Shown here piece by piece: positions 1 through 24,800 of a stretch of 64,000 nt of DNA; within the stretch, counting starts at the first letter, position 1, and each line of letters opens with the position of its first letter. The DNA is taken from positions 42,990,405 through 43,054,404 of the forward strand of contig NC_067312.1 in NCBI RefSeq assembly GCF_020740795.1, given 5' to 3'. Source of the stretch: Apus apus (Eukaryota; Chordata; Aves; Apodiformes; Apodidae). A model generated the notes under the pieces. The model was not told where the DNA came from. It ran no database searches and saw only the letters and a program-made list of their open reading frames with translations. A program made the position numbers and the translations under genes.

Positions 1-87
1 TTAACTAAACAGCTATAGGCCCTAAAATAAGATGTAACTTGTGTGCTACAGATGTGCAGTATCACAGCAACTTTCAAACCCTTCAGC

Positions 88-93
88 TTTTAT
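88..93 (-). terminator. Candidate PSAT1 poly(A) signal
   Basis: AATAAA on the gene strand, 38 bases after the stop. It could serve a very short 3'UTR; the main site may lie beyond the left edge of the window. Confidence 0.35.
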
Positions 94-130
94 TTCATAG
101 ATGTGCAGCATGACTCTAGCCCCTCAACAT

Positions 131-14248
<14,118 letters not shown>

Positions 14249-14627
14249 GACAGCGACGGCGCTTCACCCCGCTCCGGCTGCAACCCCGCCGCTCCAACCC
14301 GCCCGGCCGCCGCTCCAGCGCCGCTGCCGCCCCGGCGCCCCCGCCGATATAAACGCCCCGCCGCCGGCCCGGCGATTGGCTCCTGCCGCACGCCCCGCCC
14401 CGCCCCGCCCATTGGCAGCGCCCGCTGGCAGCGCCCCCCGAGGAGACTGCGTGACCGGCTGGCGGCGGCGGCGGGGAGGGGGCAGCGGCACCCGGGGCGC
14501 TGCTGCCCGCCGCCCGCCCGCCCCCCGGGCAGGGGGCGGCAAGGACTCCAAGCCATCGGCAGGGTTCCAGCGTGCCTGGCACTGGGAAACCTTGCCAAGG
14601 CATCGTTGCACACGCGGCCGCGGGCGG

Positions 14628-14742
<115 letters not shown>

Positions 14743-14744
14743 GC

Positions 14745-15148
14745 ACACCTATGGTAACTCTACTGTGGCTGCAGAGCAGGTTTCCTTGTTGCAAAAGTAA
14801 TCTGTATGAATGCATGAGAAATTAAAAATAGACATCTACAGTTACAACGAATTTCAGATGATACTTCATCAGGAAAGAGGTGGTTTCACAGTTCACAAAA
14901 GTCTTTGCATTTTGTGTGAAGTTCTTTCCTAGAGAAGCAGGATCTCTATCTCCTGTAATGCAAGACATTCAGCATTTAGGCTACCATGCCTAACTACTAA
15001 ACCATTCCTGCCACACAAGATACCTGGTTTTAAGTTCTCTGAAAACATGAGAGTGGAAGAGCAATAGTAAAGGTGATGTCACAGTTTTGTTTCTATTAAG
15101 TTGAGATTTCTGCTATTTTCACATTTTGCTAACAGCAGTTATTTAATA
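14745..15148. other. Intergenic, nothing recognised
   Basis: AT-rich sequence between the microsatellite and the poly(A) signals of the orphan terminal exon. I see no repeat or coding signal. Confidence 0.5.
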
Positions 15149-15149
15149 C

Positions 15150-15178
15150 TTTATTACATCAAAAAACATAAATTTATT
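15150..15178 (-). terminator. Paired poly(A) signals after candidate exon B
   Basis: AATAAA on the minus strand at 15173-15178 and 15150-15155, both close behind the TGA at 15189. Confidence 0.4.
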
Positions 15179-15188
15179 GTATCAATAT

Positions 15189-15296
15189 TCATAATGACCC
15201 AATATAAAATACAAACTTTCTTAACCATTGACTTCCACGAGTGCTTCTGGCTTCCAGCATTTGACAAAGAACGTGATCCTTCACTGCCAGAAATCG
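15189..15296 (-). CDS. Orphan terminal exon candidate (B)
   Basis: An acceptor (TTCATCTACAG) opens a 35-codon frame beginning RFLAVKDHVLCQMLEARS and ending at TGA. Two AATAAA signals follow within about 40 bases. Entering in phase 0, it continues the frame of the candidate exon at 16963-17047, giving a plausible helical tail. It could be the end of an alternative long CEP78 transcript or of an independent minor transcript. I do not recognise the peptide. Confidence 0.4.
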   Translation of the reverse strand, partial: RFLAVKDHVLCQMLEARSTRGSQWLRKFVFYIGSL

Positions 15297-16962
15297 CTGT
15301 AGATGAACATGGATTTGCATAATTAACATAAAAGCAGAGAGCACTGTATTTACAATTATGCATAACTGGAAAAACAAAACAAATAAAGTGCAATATTTAA
15401 ATAAAGTTTGAGTTTTCAGTGACCTTTTGTTGGGCTCATCATGACTTCATGTTGTGCTGGACAGAAAAATCTTCAACTACTGCTGGAAAAGAATCAGCTC
15501 ACTCAAGGAGAGCAAGAGCATGCAAGTTCTGGCTGGTACAATAACACACAAACTGACGTCACTATTAAAAGATAAATACTACTGACTGCATAACAACCTG
15601 GCAGCTGTTTCAGGAGGCAATTGGGATGTCTGGTCCAGCAAACTAGTGACACTAGCAAGTTTTGGTGGGACTTCTAACAAGACATAGGTAGTTTAGACAA
15701 AGGTTTGGTGTTATTTTGTTTTTTAGAGATCCAGCTCCAAGTATCCCAATTATGAAGCATGAAAGTAATTCCTGTGAAGCCCAAAGGAAGAGAGAAAAAA
15801 ATGCTAGAGTTTTATAAGTAAACAGTAACATGTTCGCTAGCAAGTAGCTGGCCTATTGATTTCAGGCTTTTATGTCAAACAAGAACACAGACAAATACAT
15901 AACACATTAACTGATACCAAGAGGTTGAAACAGTTTCTATCCAAACGAGGTTAAATTATTTCATCACCATCTAAAATGTATGTGTATATACACACAATTA
16001 TTTTTTTTACTTTTTATTAAAATACTTTATTCTTAAATTTATTTATATCTACAAAAGTAGTTTTTACCTATATATATACACAAGATACTCTTTAAATTCA
16101 TTTTTAAATGAGTAAAAACCTTGAAAATTCTGAAATACTCATGGCATCCATGATCTATACTGACTTCAGATCCAATATTCAACTATGTGTAAAGTATGCA
16201 CTCCAGATTCTCACAGCAAGGGTGCGACACAACAGCACCAGTGATGAGATGAAGAATCCTCCATTTCTGATTAAATAAAAAATATAAATTGTTAAATTCT
16301 TATCCCACTGAAAAAAAATACGCAAGTCTAAGTTATATACAGCCTGCTCAATTTCATATTAAATTTTTTACATAATTCATACTTGAAAAGCAAATTTATT
16401 TAACATAAAAAGTATTTATGTCACCTGCTTATAGGTATAGGATGCATAAACTGGTTTAAGTTCTGTATGGTATTTTTAGCGACAAATAACAGATTTGCAA
16501 TTCCTAACCTCACAAATCTGAACACTTTGGAATTTATAATTTTATCCACCATTTCACAGTGATTAATGTTTTAGTTTTAAAAAGGGAACACATAAATTTT
16601 AATGCTGAATATACAGATTGCATGTAATTCTTCAATCAAACCAGAATCACAGAGAATCATGACTGACGCAACAGACTGCAAATGTTTGGAAGAATATCTA
16701 AAAAATTGCATAGATTAATATATTACCTGCTATTATTCTGAACAAAGTCTGTATAAAGAATGTACTTTAATTATGCAATTACTTGTGCAATACTGCAATA
16801 GCTAAGGTAATCTATTTGCCCAGTAGAAAATTTCCATTTGAGTATCTGAGTTTCTTCATAATTGTCAAGCAACTGGAATCAGGCATTTCTACATATCTTC
16901 TGTGTTTCTGCTCTGAGGGCAGATGACAGAGTAAAAAGAAAGCTACACAGTATTCCACTCAC
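15297..16962. other. AT-rich stretch between candidate exons A and B
   Basis: Very AT-rich with several short poly-A/T runs, especially 15960-16660. Nothing else is recognised; it would be the intron between the two orphan exons. Confidence 0.5.
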
Positions 16963-17047
16963 CTCCATTTCAGCCTGAATCATCTTGTCTGATTCCTGTA
17001 CGTGAAAAAAATCTTCCATTGCTCCATCACGCGCTGTCTGCTTCACT
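16963..17047 (-). CDS. Orphan internal exon candidate (A)
   Basis: An 85-base segment is framed by an acceptor (CATTTGCAG) and a strong donor (GAG|GTGAGTGG). Only one of its three frames is open; it reads VKQTARDGAMEDFFHVQESD and then KMIQAEME, a charged, helix-like peptide. The exon ends in phase 0, matching candidate exon B, and needs two leftover bases from a preceding exon. No donor of that phase is evident in the last CEP78 coding exon, so its upstream partner is unknown. Confidence 0.4.
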
Positions 17048-17540
17048 CTGCAAATGGAATACATGTTGCCAAGTCTGTATCAAACAGGTTAAGATATTAC
17101 AATCATTCAAAATCTTAGCTAACACTGTAAACAAAGAAATAAATGCAAAATATTTAAATTTTATTTCTTTTTAAAAAGGAGCTTTTCATAACCACTGCAC
17201 AATGTGGTGAGCTTTCAACAATTGGACTTCTCATGAAGATAACCATCGTACGTCAGATTCTATTACCCTATTTCCCAAAGTTCACTAGAGCAATTAAAAA
17301 AATTTCTTTTAAATAAGTACTTACACTAGCACCTGCATGTAAAAAGTCAAAGAAAGCAGTTATTTTACAGAAATAAAATTGACTGGTTCATTCAAAAGCC
17401 AAATTCACTCCCATTGTTGAACCAAATGAACTTGGCTTAAACCTTAATAATTATGTAATTATTACATTAGGTTCTTGACTGATTGCTTTCACGTGGCACT
17501 CAGAGAAATGTATAAATACAAAGAAGGATACTGCTTTTTT
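17048..17540. other. Intergenic, nothing recognised
   Basis: AT-rich sequence upstream (plus-strand sense) of the CR1 copy. No feature seen. Confidence 0.45.
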
Positions 17541-17675
17541 TTTCAGGGCCATACTGAAGAGAGAGCTTTAAACTAGTTGTGAAGGGGGGAGAAAGCTGGG
17601 TCTGTTAGGGACAAGCCCAAGAGGAACATACCAGGGCCTGAAGGAAGGTGGTCTAAGGAGGATTTCGTCCCACCA

Positions 17676-20120
17676 GTGTGCTCTGCTTGCTTCCTGAAAT
17701 GCCTGTACACCAATGCACGCAGCATGGGGAATAAACAGGAAGAGTTAGAGGTCTGTGTGCGGTCTAAGGGTTATGATCTGGTAGCAATAACAGAGACATG
17801 GTGGGACAGCTCACATGACTGGAATGTGGCCATGGATGGTTATGTGCTTTTTAGGAAAGATGGGTGGGTGAAGCGAGGTGGTGGAGTTGCTCTTTATGTG
17901 AGAGAGCAACTAGAATGTATTGAGTTTTGTGCAGGGGCCGATGAGGGGCAAGTTGAAAGCCTATGGGTAAGAATTAAAGGGCAGGGTGGTATGGGTGATA
18001 CAGTTGTGGGAGTCTACTACAGACGTCCTGATCCAGATGAGGAAGTTGATGAGGCTTTCTACAGGCAGCTGAAAGCAGCCTCACAACTACAGTCCTTGGT
18101 CCTCATGGGAGATTTTAACTATCCCGATATCTGCTGGAAGACCTACACAGCCAGCCGTTTACAGTCTAGGAGGTTCCTCCAATGCATTGATGACAACTTC
18201 TTAATGCAAATGGTGGACAAGCCGACTAGAAGAGGAGCGCTGCTGGATCTTGTGCTCACCAACAAGGAGGGCCTTGTTGAAGCAGTGGTGGTCAATGGCA
18301 GCCTTGGCTGCAGTGACCACGAGATGGTGGAGTTCAGGATCCTGTGTGGGAGGAACAGAATACCCAGCAGGACCAGAACCCTGGACTTCCACAGAGCAAA
18401 CTTCAGCCTCCTCAATCAATTGTTAAGGGAAGTCCCACGGGACAGGGTGCTGGAAGGTAAAGGGGCTCAAGAATGCTGGTCAACATTAAAGGACCACTTC
18501 TTGCAAGCACAGGATGAGTGTGTCCCAATGAGTAGAAAATCTAGTAAGGGAGCTAGGAGACCAGCATGGTTAAAAAAGGAACTGCTGGGCAAACTCAAAT
18601 GGAAAAGGAAAATCTATAGATCATGGAAGGAGGGGCTGGTCACTTGGGAGGAATATAGGACTGTTGTCAGAGAATGTAGGGAGGCAACTAGGAAAGCTAA
18701 GGCCTCCTTGGAACTTAACCTTGCAAGTCGGGTTAAGGATAATAGAAAGGGCTTTTTCAAATACATAGCCGACAAAACTAATACCAGAGGCAATACAGGC
18801 CCACTGTTGAATGAGGTGGGTGCCCTGGTGACAGAGGATATAAAGAAGGCAGAGGTGCTGAATGCCTTCTTTGCCTCTGTCTTTACTCCTGCAGGCTTTC
18901 CCCATGAGCCCCAGTTTCATATAGCCCCAGAAGAAGTCAAGATAAAGGAGGAGTTTGACATGGTAGATGAGGATTGGGTTAGGGATCATTTGAGTAATCT
19001 GGACATCCATAAATCGATGGGTCCACATGAAATGCATCCAAGGGTGCTGAGGGAGCTGGCGGAGGTCATTGCTAGGCCACTCTCCATCATCTTCGGTAAG
19101 TCATGGGTAACAGGAGAGGTGCCTGAGGACTGGAGGATAGCAAATGTCACTCCAGTCTACAAGAAGGGCAAGAAGGAGGACCTGGGTAACTATAGACCGG
19201 TCAGCCTCACCTCCATCCCTGGAAAGGTGATGGAACAACTTGTCCTTGGCACTATCTCTAGGCATATCAAGGACATGGGGGTCATCAAGAGCAGTCAACA
19301 TGGTTTTACCAAGGGCAAGTCATGTTTGACTAACCTTATAGCCTTCTATGAGGAAACTACTAGGTGGATAGATGATGGTAGAGCGGTAGATGTGGTCTAT
19401 CTTGATTTCAGTAAAGCATTTGACACCATCTCCCACAGCATCCTTGTAGATAAGTTAATCAAGTATGGGTTTGATGATCAGGCAGTGAGGTGGATCAAGA
19501 ACTTGTTGAAAGGAAGAAGCCAGAGAGTTGTAGTCAATGGGGCAGAATCTAGTTGGAGGCCTGTGACTAGTGGAGTCCCTCAGGGGTCGGTACTGGGACC
19601 GGTGTTGTTCAAAATCTTCATCAACGACCTGGATGAGGGTACAGAATGTACCCTCAGCAAGTTTGCTGATGACACCAAGCTGGGAGGAGTGGCTGACACA
19701 CCAGAAGGCTGTGCTGCCATTCAGAGAGACCTAGACAGGCTGGAGACTTGGGCGGGGAAAAACCTGATGAAGTTCAACAAGGGCAAGTGTAGAGTTTTGC
19801 ATTTGGGGAAGAAAAACATAATGTACCAGTACAGGTTGGGGGCTGACCTGCTGGAGAGCAGTGTAGGTGAAAGGGACCCGGGGGTCCTAGTAGACAGGAG
19901 GATGACCATGAGCCAGCAATGTGCCCTGGTGGCTAAGAAGGCCAATGGCATTCTGGGGTGCATAAGAAAGGGTGTGGTTAGTAGGTCAAGAGAGGTTCTC
20001 TTCCCCCTCTATTCTACATTGGTGAGGCCGCATCTGGAGTATTGTGTCCAGTTCTGGGCCCTCAGTTCAAGAAGGACAGGGAACTGCTGGAAAGAGTCCA
20101 ACGCAGAGCCACAAAGATGA
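17676..20120 (+). CDS. CR1 ORF2 endonuclease-reverse transcriptase
   Basis: An 814-codon frame from the CR1 copy. The apurinic-type endonuclease comes first: Asn13 (NAR), Glu40 (TETW), Tyr114 (VYYRRP), Asp146-Asn148 (GDFN), Asp192 (LDLVL) and Ser213-Asp214-His215. A reverse transcriptase follows: [27 protein letters not shown], motif A Asp577 (YLDFSKAFD), GVPQGS at 633-638 and the FADD box at 663-666. All catalytic positions I know for this family are present. The frame leaves the family sequence at about residue 794 (near base 20058), after which the last 20 codons are out of frame. The protein is therefore complete through the catalytic domains but broken near its C-terminus. Confidence 0.93.
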   Translation: MCSACFLKCLYTNARSMGNKQEELEVCVRSKGYDLVAITETWWDSSHDWNVAMDGYVLFRKDGWVKRGGGVALYVREQLECIEFCAGADEGQVESLWVRIKGQGGMGDTVVGVYYRRPDPDEEVDEAFYRQLKAASQLQSLVLMGDFNYPDICWKTYTASRLQSRRFLQCIDDNFLMQMVDKPTRRGALLDLVLTNKEGLVEAVVVNGSLGCSDHEMVEFRILCGRNRIPSRTRTLDFHRANFSLLNQLLREVPRDRVLEGKGAQECWSTLKDHFLQAQDECVPMSRKSSKGARRPAWLKKELLGKLKWKRKIYRSWKEGLVTWEEYRTVVRECREATRKAKASLELNLASRVKDNRKGFFKYIADKTNTRGNTGPLLNEVGALVTEDIKKAEVLNAFFASVFTPAGFPHEPQFHIAPEEVKIKEEFDMVDEDWVRDHLSNLDIHKSMGPHEMHPRVLRELAEVIARPLSIIFGKSWVTGEVPEDWRIANVTPVYKKGKKEDLGNYRPVSLTSIPGKVMEQLVLGTISRHIKDMGVIKSSQHGFTKGKSCLTNLIAFYEETTRWIDDGRAVDVVYLDFSKAFDTISHSILVDKLIKYGFDDQAVRWIKNLLKGRSQRVVVNGAESSWRPVTSGVPQGSVLGPVLFKIFINDLDEGTECTLSKFADDTKLGGVADTPEGCAAIQRDLDRLETWAGKNLMKFNKGKCRVLHLGKKNIMYQYRLGADLLESSVGERDPGVLVDRRMTMSQQCALVAKKANGILGCIRKGVVSRSREVLFPLYSTLVRPHLEYCVQFWALSSRRTGNCWKESNAEPQR

Positions 20121-20464
20121 TGAAGGGAGTGGAACATCTCCCTTATGAGGAAAGGCTGAGAGAGCTGGGTCTCTTTAGTGTGGAGAAAAGGAGACTGAGG
20201 GGTGACCTCATCAATGTTTACAAATACGTAAAGGGTGAGTGTCAAGAAGATGGAGTTAAGCTTTTTTCAGTGATGACCAGTGATAGGACAAGGAGTAATG
20301 GATACAAATTGGAGCATAGGAGGTTTAAGGTGAATATCAGAAAAAATTTTTTTACTGTGAGAGTGACAGAGCACTGGAACAGGCTGCCCAGAGAGGCTGT
20401 GGAGTCTTCTTCACTGGACACATTCAAGACCCGCCTGGACGCATTCCTGTGTGATGTACTCTAG
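20059..20464 (+). pseudogene. Frameshifted C-terminal part of CR1 ORF2
   Basis: The family sequence continues in another frame ([19 protein letters not shown] ... FLCDVL) to a stop at 20464. One indel in the short C run near 20055-20062 explains the break. This is the conserved tail of CR1 ORF2 and shows that the copy is just short of an intact frame. Confidence 0.9.
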
Positions 20465-20726
20465 GTGACCCTGCTCTGGCAGGGGGGTTGGACTAGATGA
20501 TCTTTCAAGGTCCCTTCCAACCCCTAGGATTCTAGGATTCTGTGATTCTATGATTCCTGGTGCAGAACAGTATAAATTTCTGGGCCACACTGAGCAAATG
20601 AAAAATCTATGCTACTCTGTGCCAGAGTTCCAAAGTTGAAAACCAATAGCTTTAGCAAAAAGACAGGAAGAAGAAGCTGGGGGACAAACCCCAGGAGTTT
20701 CAGAACAAAGAAACTACCTTAAGTTT

Positions 20727-20815
20727 TATGTTCTCATATTTCTCTAGGACTTGAGCAACCTAATTGAGTTGGACTGGACATCTCCTAGAGGTCTTTTCCA
20801 ACATGTCATATTCTA
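20727..20815 (+). mobile_element. Old CR1 3'-end fragment
   Basis: A degraded match to the CR1 3'UTR (GAGTTGGACTGGACATCTCC, then GAGGTCTTTTCCAACATG). It is much more diverged than the copy next to it and was presumably already present. Confidence 0.5.
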
Positions 20816-20825
20816 TTGTCTGTAG

Positions 20826-20990
20826 TCACAGCAGTAAGCAAGAGTGGCCATATTTAAATACTTCTTTTAGAGATGTTTCTGGGCTTATTTTCAAATCTGC
20901 AACTTCCACTACCTTTGGGAATGACATACCCACACACTCATAGGCATGAACTGATGTTTGCCCTAAAACCATTTTTTCCACTGCAGAACA
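20826..20990 (-). other. Exon-like open segment (C), doubtful
   Basis: After an acceptor-like TTATTTCCAG, 54 codons stay open to TGA (CSAVEKMVLGQTSVHAYECV...). Amino-acid use looks coding-like and the phase is 0. It lies just downstream of the CEP78 stop. I do not recognise the peptide, and no donor phase connects it to candidate exon A. It may be an alternative terminal exon or chance. Confidence 0.2.
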
Positions 20991-21302
20991 CTGGAAATAA
21001 ATGAAAAGAAAGAAATGAAAAGCATTATTTGTACTCAAATTAAGTTTATTAGCTCAAAACAGTATATGCTCTGTAATGAGATCTGTGATACACAATAAAG
21101 TCTGCACACCAGGAATCCTCTGTGTGTAGTATAAACTGAAGGATACCATTCCACCAGTGTATCACATTTCCAAACATAAAAATCTAGTGACAATTGATGC
21201 AAACATGAAACAGGAATACTAAACTGCATGCAATCCTTTAAAAGTTTACAAAGTCTAAATTACTTTAGAAAAAAATCACAAACTATACTGAGGCATCCAA
21301 AA

Positions 21303-21308
21303 TTTATT
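21303..21308 (-). terminator. CEP78: CEP78 poly(A) signal
   Basis: AATAAA on the gene strand 27 bases after the stop, consistent with a short 3'UTR ending near 21.28 kb. Confidence 0.6.
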
Positions 21309-21334
21309 TTGAATCTCACAAGTCTGAAGAACAG

Positions 21335-21880
21335 TTAAAACATTTTAAAACCTTTTCCAATGCTGGCAACACTTTGGAGTCCTTCTTGTATTTCAGATTC
21401 AGATCCTACAGTGTCAGTTCCAGAGTAGCTTGCTGTCTGCAGTCTGCTTTGGTCTCCTCTTACTCCATCATTTGTAATTGCTGTTTCATTTGCTCCAGGG
21501 ATGTATTTCTCTGAGGAACATGTTTTGCTTTTTTCACCAGGAGCACCATTGGATATTCTGCTACCATTACTTTTAACATAAACAACAGAATCAGAAGATG
21601 AGTGCAAACTGCTAACTAATTGCCTTCCTGAGTGATTTCCTTTTCCATGTTCATTTTGTTTGACTCTTCTCTCAGAGAACGCTTGAGTACTATTTTGAGG
21701 CTTATCGTCTTTATTTTGGTTAATTGTTTGAGCTTCGTTTTCCTTCTGTGAGCCTGGCAGGTTCTGTTGCCCAGTAGTCTGAAATCCTTGGGTTTCTCTA
21801 AGGGTGCAGAACATGTTATTCACAACCATCTGGGACTGAAACATTCCAGTAAGAGAAACCTGCATGTTCCCAGCTGTGGT
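21335..21880 (-). CDS. CEP78: CEP78 terminal coding exon 15 with stop
   Basis: Codes for residues 601-781, a Ser-, Asn- and Gln-rich disordered tail, ending GFKMF then TAA. Acceptor CTTATTTCAG. An internal GTAAGAGG near 21459-21466 could act as an alternative donor (phase 0). Confidence 0.88.
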   Translation of the reverse strand, partial: TTAGNMQVSLTGMFQSQMVVNNMFCTLRETQGFQTTGQQNLPGSQKENEAQTINQNKDDKPQNSTQAFSERRVKQNEHGKGNHSGRQLVSSLHSSSDSVVYVKSNGSRISNGAPGEKSKTCSSEKYIPGANETAITNDGVRGDQSRLQTASYSGTDTVGSESEIQEGLQSVASIGKGFKMF

Positions 21881-24800
21881 CTGAAATAAGAGATTCCAAT
21901 GAAGATACTGATAAAACCAGAGAAAAAAAAATCCAGTATTGCAACTGCCATATACTAAAATCTGCATAGCAAAATGAAGTCTTTACATATTGTAGTACAA
22001 ATTCAGAGATAACAGCAATCACAAAACCCTTACTACCTTTCAAAGCAAGCAAGTTTTGGAAGATTGGTTGATACTGACATGAGTACGCATATTTCACATC
22101 CATAGTTTCACATCCAGCCTGACCTTTGCACTACACAAATGTGTCAGTTTGCCAAAGTCTAATCATGTCTATCATTCCGAAATACCTGAAATTCATTGCA
22201 TTTGCTCACAGTTCACAACAGTGTGATCCCAGTAGTCTATCTCACAATACCTAGCTGCTGCAAGAATCCAAATTAACCAATACTAGGAGATAAAAATAAG
22301 TAGTGTTAGCTGAAGTTTTTTTGTAATCACCCTTTGCCATGTGTACTTAAGCTTTAAGCTTAAGACTTTAAGCTCAGACTTCTAAATGTACATGAATTAG
22401 AAAAACAAACTGCACGAGTAAGTTAATGTCACAGTGCAGAGGAGTCCCTCAGCTGAAAACATTGTGGCAAACCACATGTTTTACCATCAAGTTTTAGAAG
22501 CTGGTGGTGTTCTTCAGGAATTTGGAACACTTTAACAGGGAAGATACTGGGTACAAGAAACATACTAGAATGCAAAACGATTCTTGACATAAATCCAACT
22601 TGGACAAGGTTGTAGGCTGCCAGTATCTTCATTTTTTAATTGCCTTGCTATTTTAGGTTTGGTTTTGGGCTTTTTTTAAGGTAACCTTAATATCTCTCTT
22701 GAAAAATCCAGAACTTTTCTGTTTATTGATTTCATACAGGAAAGTAAAACTGTAGGTTGTTAGTATGTCTAACTTGTAGTTGTCTGAAATTCGTGCTATA
22801 GCTCCCTCAGGAATCTAGCAGACTGGACATACACACTGCCATAACTAACAAAAAATCCCGGTTTTCAATAGGCACACTGTACTACCCTCTATTAGCAAAC
22901 TAAGTTTTGTAAAACTTCTTTACATCATTATTAAATGTTTCTTAAAAACCTAGTCATTGTATTTTCCATTTTTAATGGATTTATAGCACTAGTGGAACTT
23001 CATATATCAGAATAAGAAACTACATAATTAGCACCAACACTTTCTTTAAAACAGTACAAAATACTATGGTTTCTGTCCCAAATGGTAATCACTTTAAAAG
23101 CTTACACTGATCATGGAATTATTATCTGTATAAACACAGGTACAGCAAAAATATTGCAATAATAAATTCATGGATGATTTGGTAATAATTACTTGCAGTC
23201 AGAAGGGGTAACAGCTGAAAAGGATATTGAACAGCACCAATTACATTGCCACTAGCATTACCTCTACAGACTTAACTTTGCTATTTTGAGCATGTTCTTC
23301 TCTTCCTTCTTCAAAAGATTTTTCCTTTAGCACATTACCAGGCTTACTGAGAGTAGAATTCATTTGTGGATGCCCCAAAAGACCAAAATCTGACTGCTCT
23401 ATTCCAGCTAACACAGCAAGTTGTCCAAGTCTGAAAAATAAAGTTTAACAGAAAATTACACAAAAATTTTTACCCTGTCGAAGATCTAAACACTCAAAAA
23501 CAGAAGAAGAAACAGAATACATTTGAAGCTTTGAAGATAGCTTTTCCATTATTTTGTGAGAAGCCCAAAATAGTTTAATAAAGATGAGAACAAGTAGCTA
23601 AAGCTATTTTCCTATCTTTGCACAAAGCAGCCTGCAGGCTCAAAACTGTCAGTCTTCACTCAGTGTTACGAGGCTAAGAATGAAGTTCTCCCAGTCAGAA
23701 TTGATTTCAGAGCAGGATGCTGGCAAGTGGATTCCCTGTCAGGCAGAACAAAGATTAAAATTCTAACATTCAAGTGGAAGATTGGTGCACATCTCCCAAA
23801 CTAGAATTATCTCCAGCAGTCAAATCTAATTACCTGCCTCACAAATACAGTTATGTAGTTTCACCTGCCAGCTTACAAGTTGGCAAAACTACTGTTTGGT
23901 TGCATTAAGCCTCAGTAAGAAGTGAGAAGTTGCAGCCATCAATTGATAGCACAGCATTAAACAGAATGTTATGGAGAAGAGCAGACTTTTGGATTGGGAT
24001 TGTGTAACTTTCAGAGCAGGTCCCTATTACCATGAGTAGGAGCCTTATGGAAAATTTGGTTTTTATGTAGACAGAGATCATTTTTTCCTTCCTCCAAAGT
24101 CTGAAATTCATCCTTAAGGTAATGGCAACTCTGCCAATTGATTGGAACAAAATTAAATCAGCCTCTGGGTGAACTTTACATTATTACAAATTGGAGGTGG
24201 ATGAAAGCAGGAGGCAGGGAGCACACCGAAAATCTTCCCTGGTCTTCTCTGAACGTGCAGAATGGACTACAATATATCCTCAGACAATTCCTTCATTCAT
24301 CTGGATGAGATTGCAGTGTCTGGCAACATAAGTTTCACAAAACAGTTTTGCGAACTTAAGCTGAAATTCTTTGACAAATGGGAAGGGTGTACCATCCTCT
24401 GAGAAACTGCAGGTACAGTGGTAGAGTGTTAAGATGAACTTCAATCAATACTCTCTAAAATATTTAAAGAAATAATAAATAATCCAGAATTTAAGTATGG
24501 AGGCTAGATTAATCCATCTAGATTTCTGTATGTCAATTTGTAAAAGAGGACCCAAGGCAACAAGACACTTTCTGAAGCCAGTTCAACTGCATTTTGACAT
24601 TTTCATACCATGGGAATGCTAAAAGCCACAGCTGATCTAATAAAGACTTGGAAACACACTTTCCCAAGGACAGATACATTAATTCGACTGGACTGTGTTC
24701 TTAGATTGTGTTATTCCTGTTGAGAAAAGTCTAAACAATAGGTACATAGTTAATTTTTCTTCCCTTGCTCTTTGCGAGTACGTAGTCCAAGATATCTGAG

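Larger units (their letters stand above)
17545..20555 (+). mobile_element. CR1 LINE, 5'-truncated, nearly complete ORF2
   Basis: A chicken-repeat-1 type non-LTR retrotransposon of about 3.0 kb. It lacks ORF1 and has lost its 5' end near 17545. The 3' end has the usual CR1 tail: a GGTTGGACTAGATGATCT segment, then four imperfect 8-base direct repeats of the ATTCTGTG type (about 20528-20555), with no poly-A tail. It lies antisense to CEP78, beyond the CEP78 poly(A) signal. The long frame and family-like sequence suggest a young copy. Confidence 0.95.

Noticed and set aside
18143-19963. Minus-strand frames opposite the CR1 ORF2
   Set aside because: Antisense shadows of the LINE coding sequence.
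22485-22564. Exon-like segment between the last two CEP78 coding exons ([20 protein letters not shown]), faintly like a Pro-rich part of human CEP78
   Set aside because: It has splice-like ends, but its frame needs a phase the preceding exon does not supply; read in the right phase it hits a stop. The flanking exons already join in frame.
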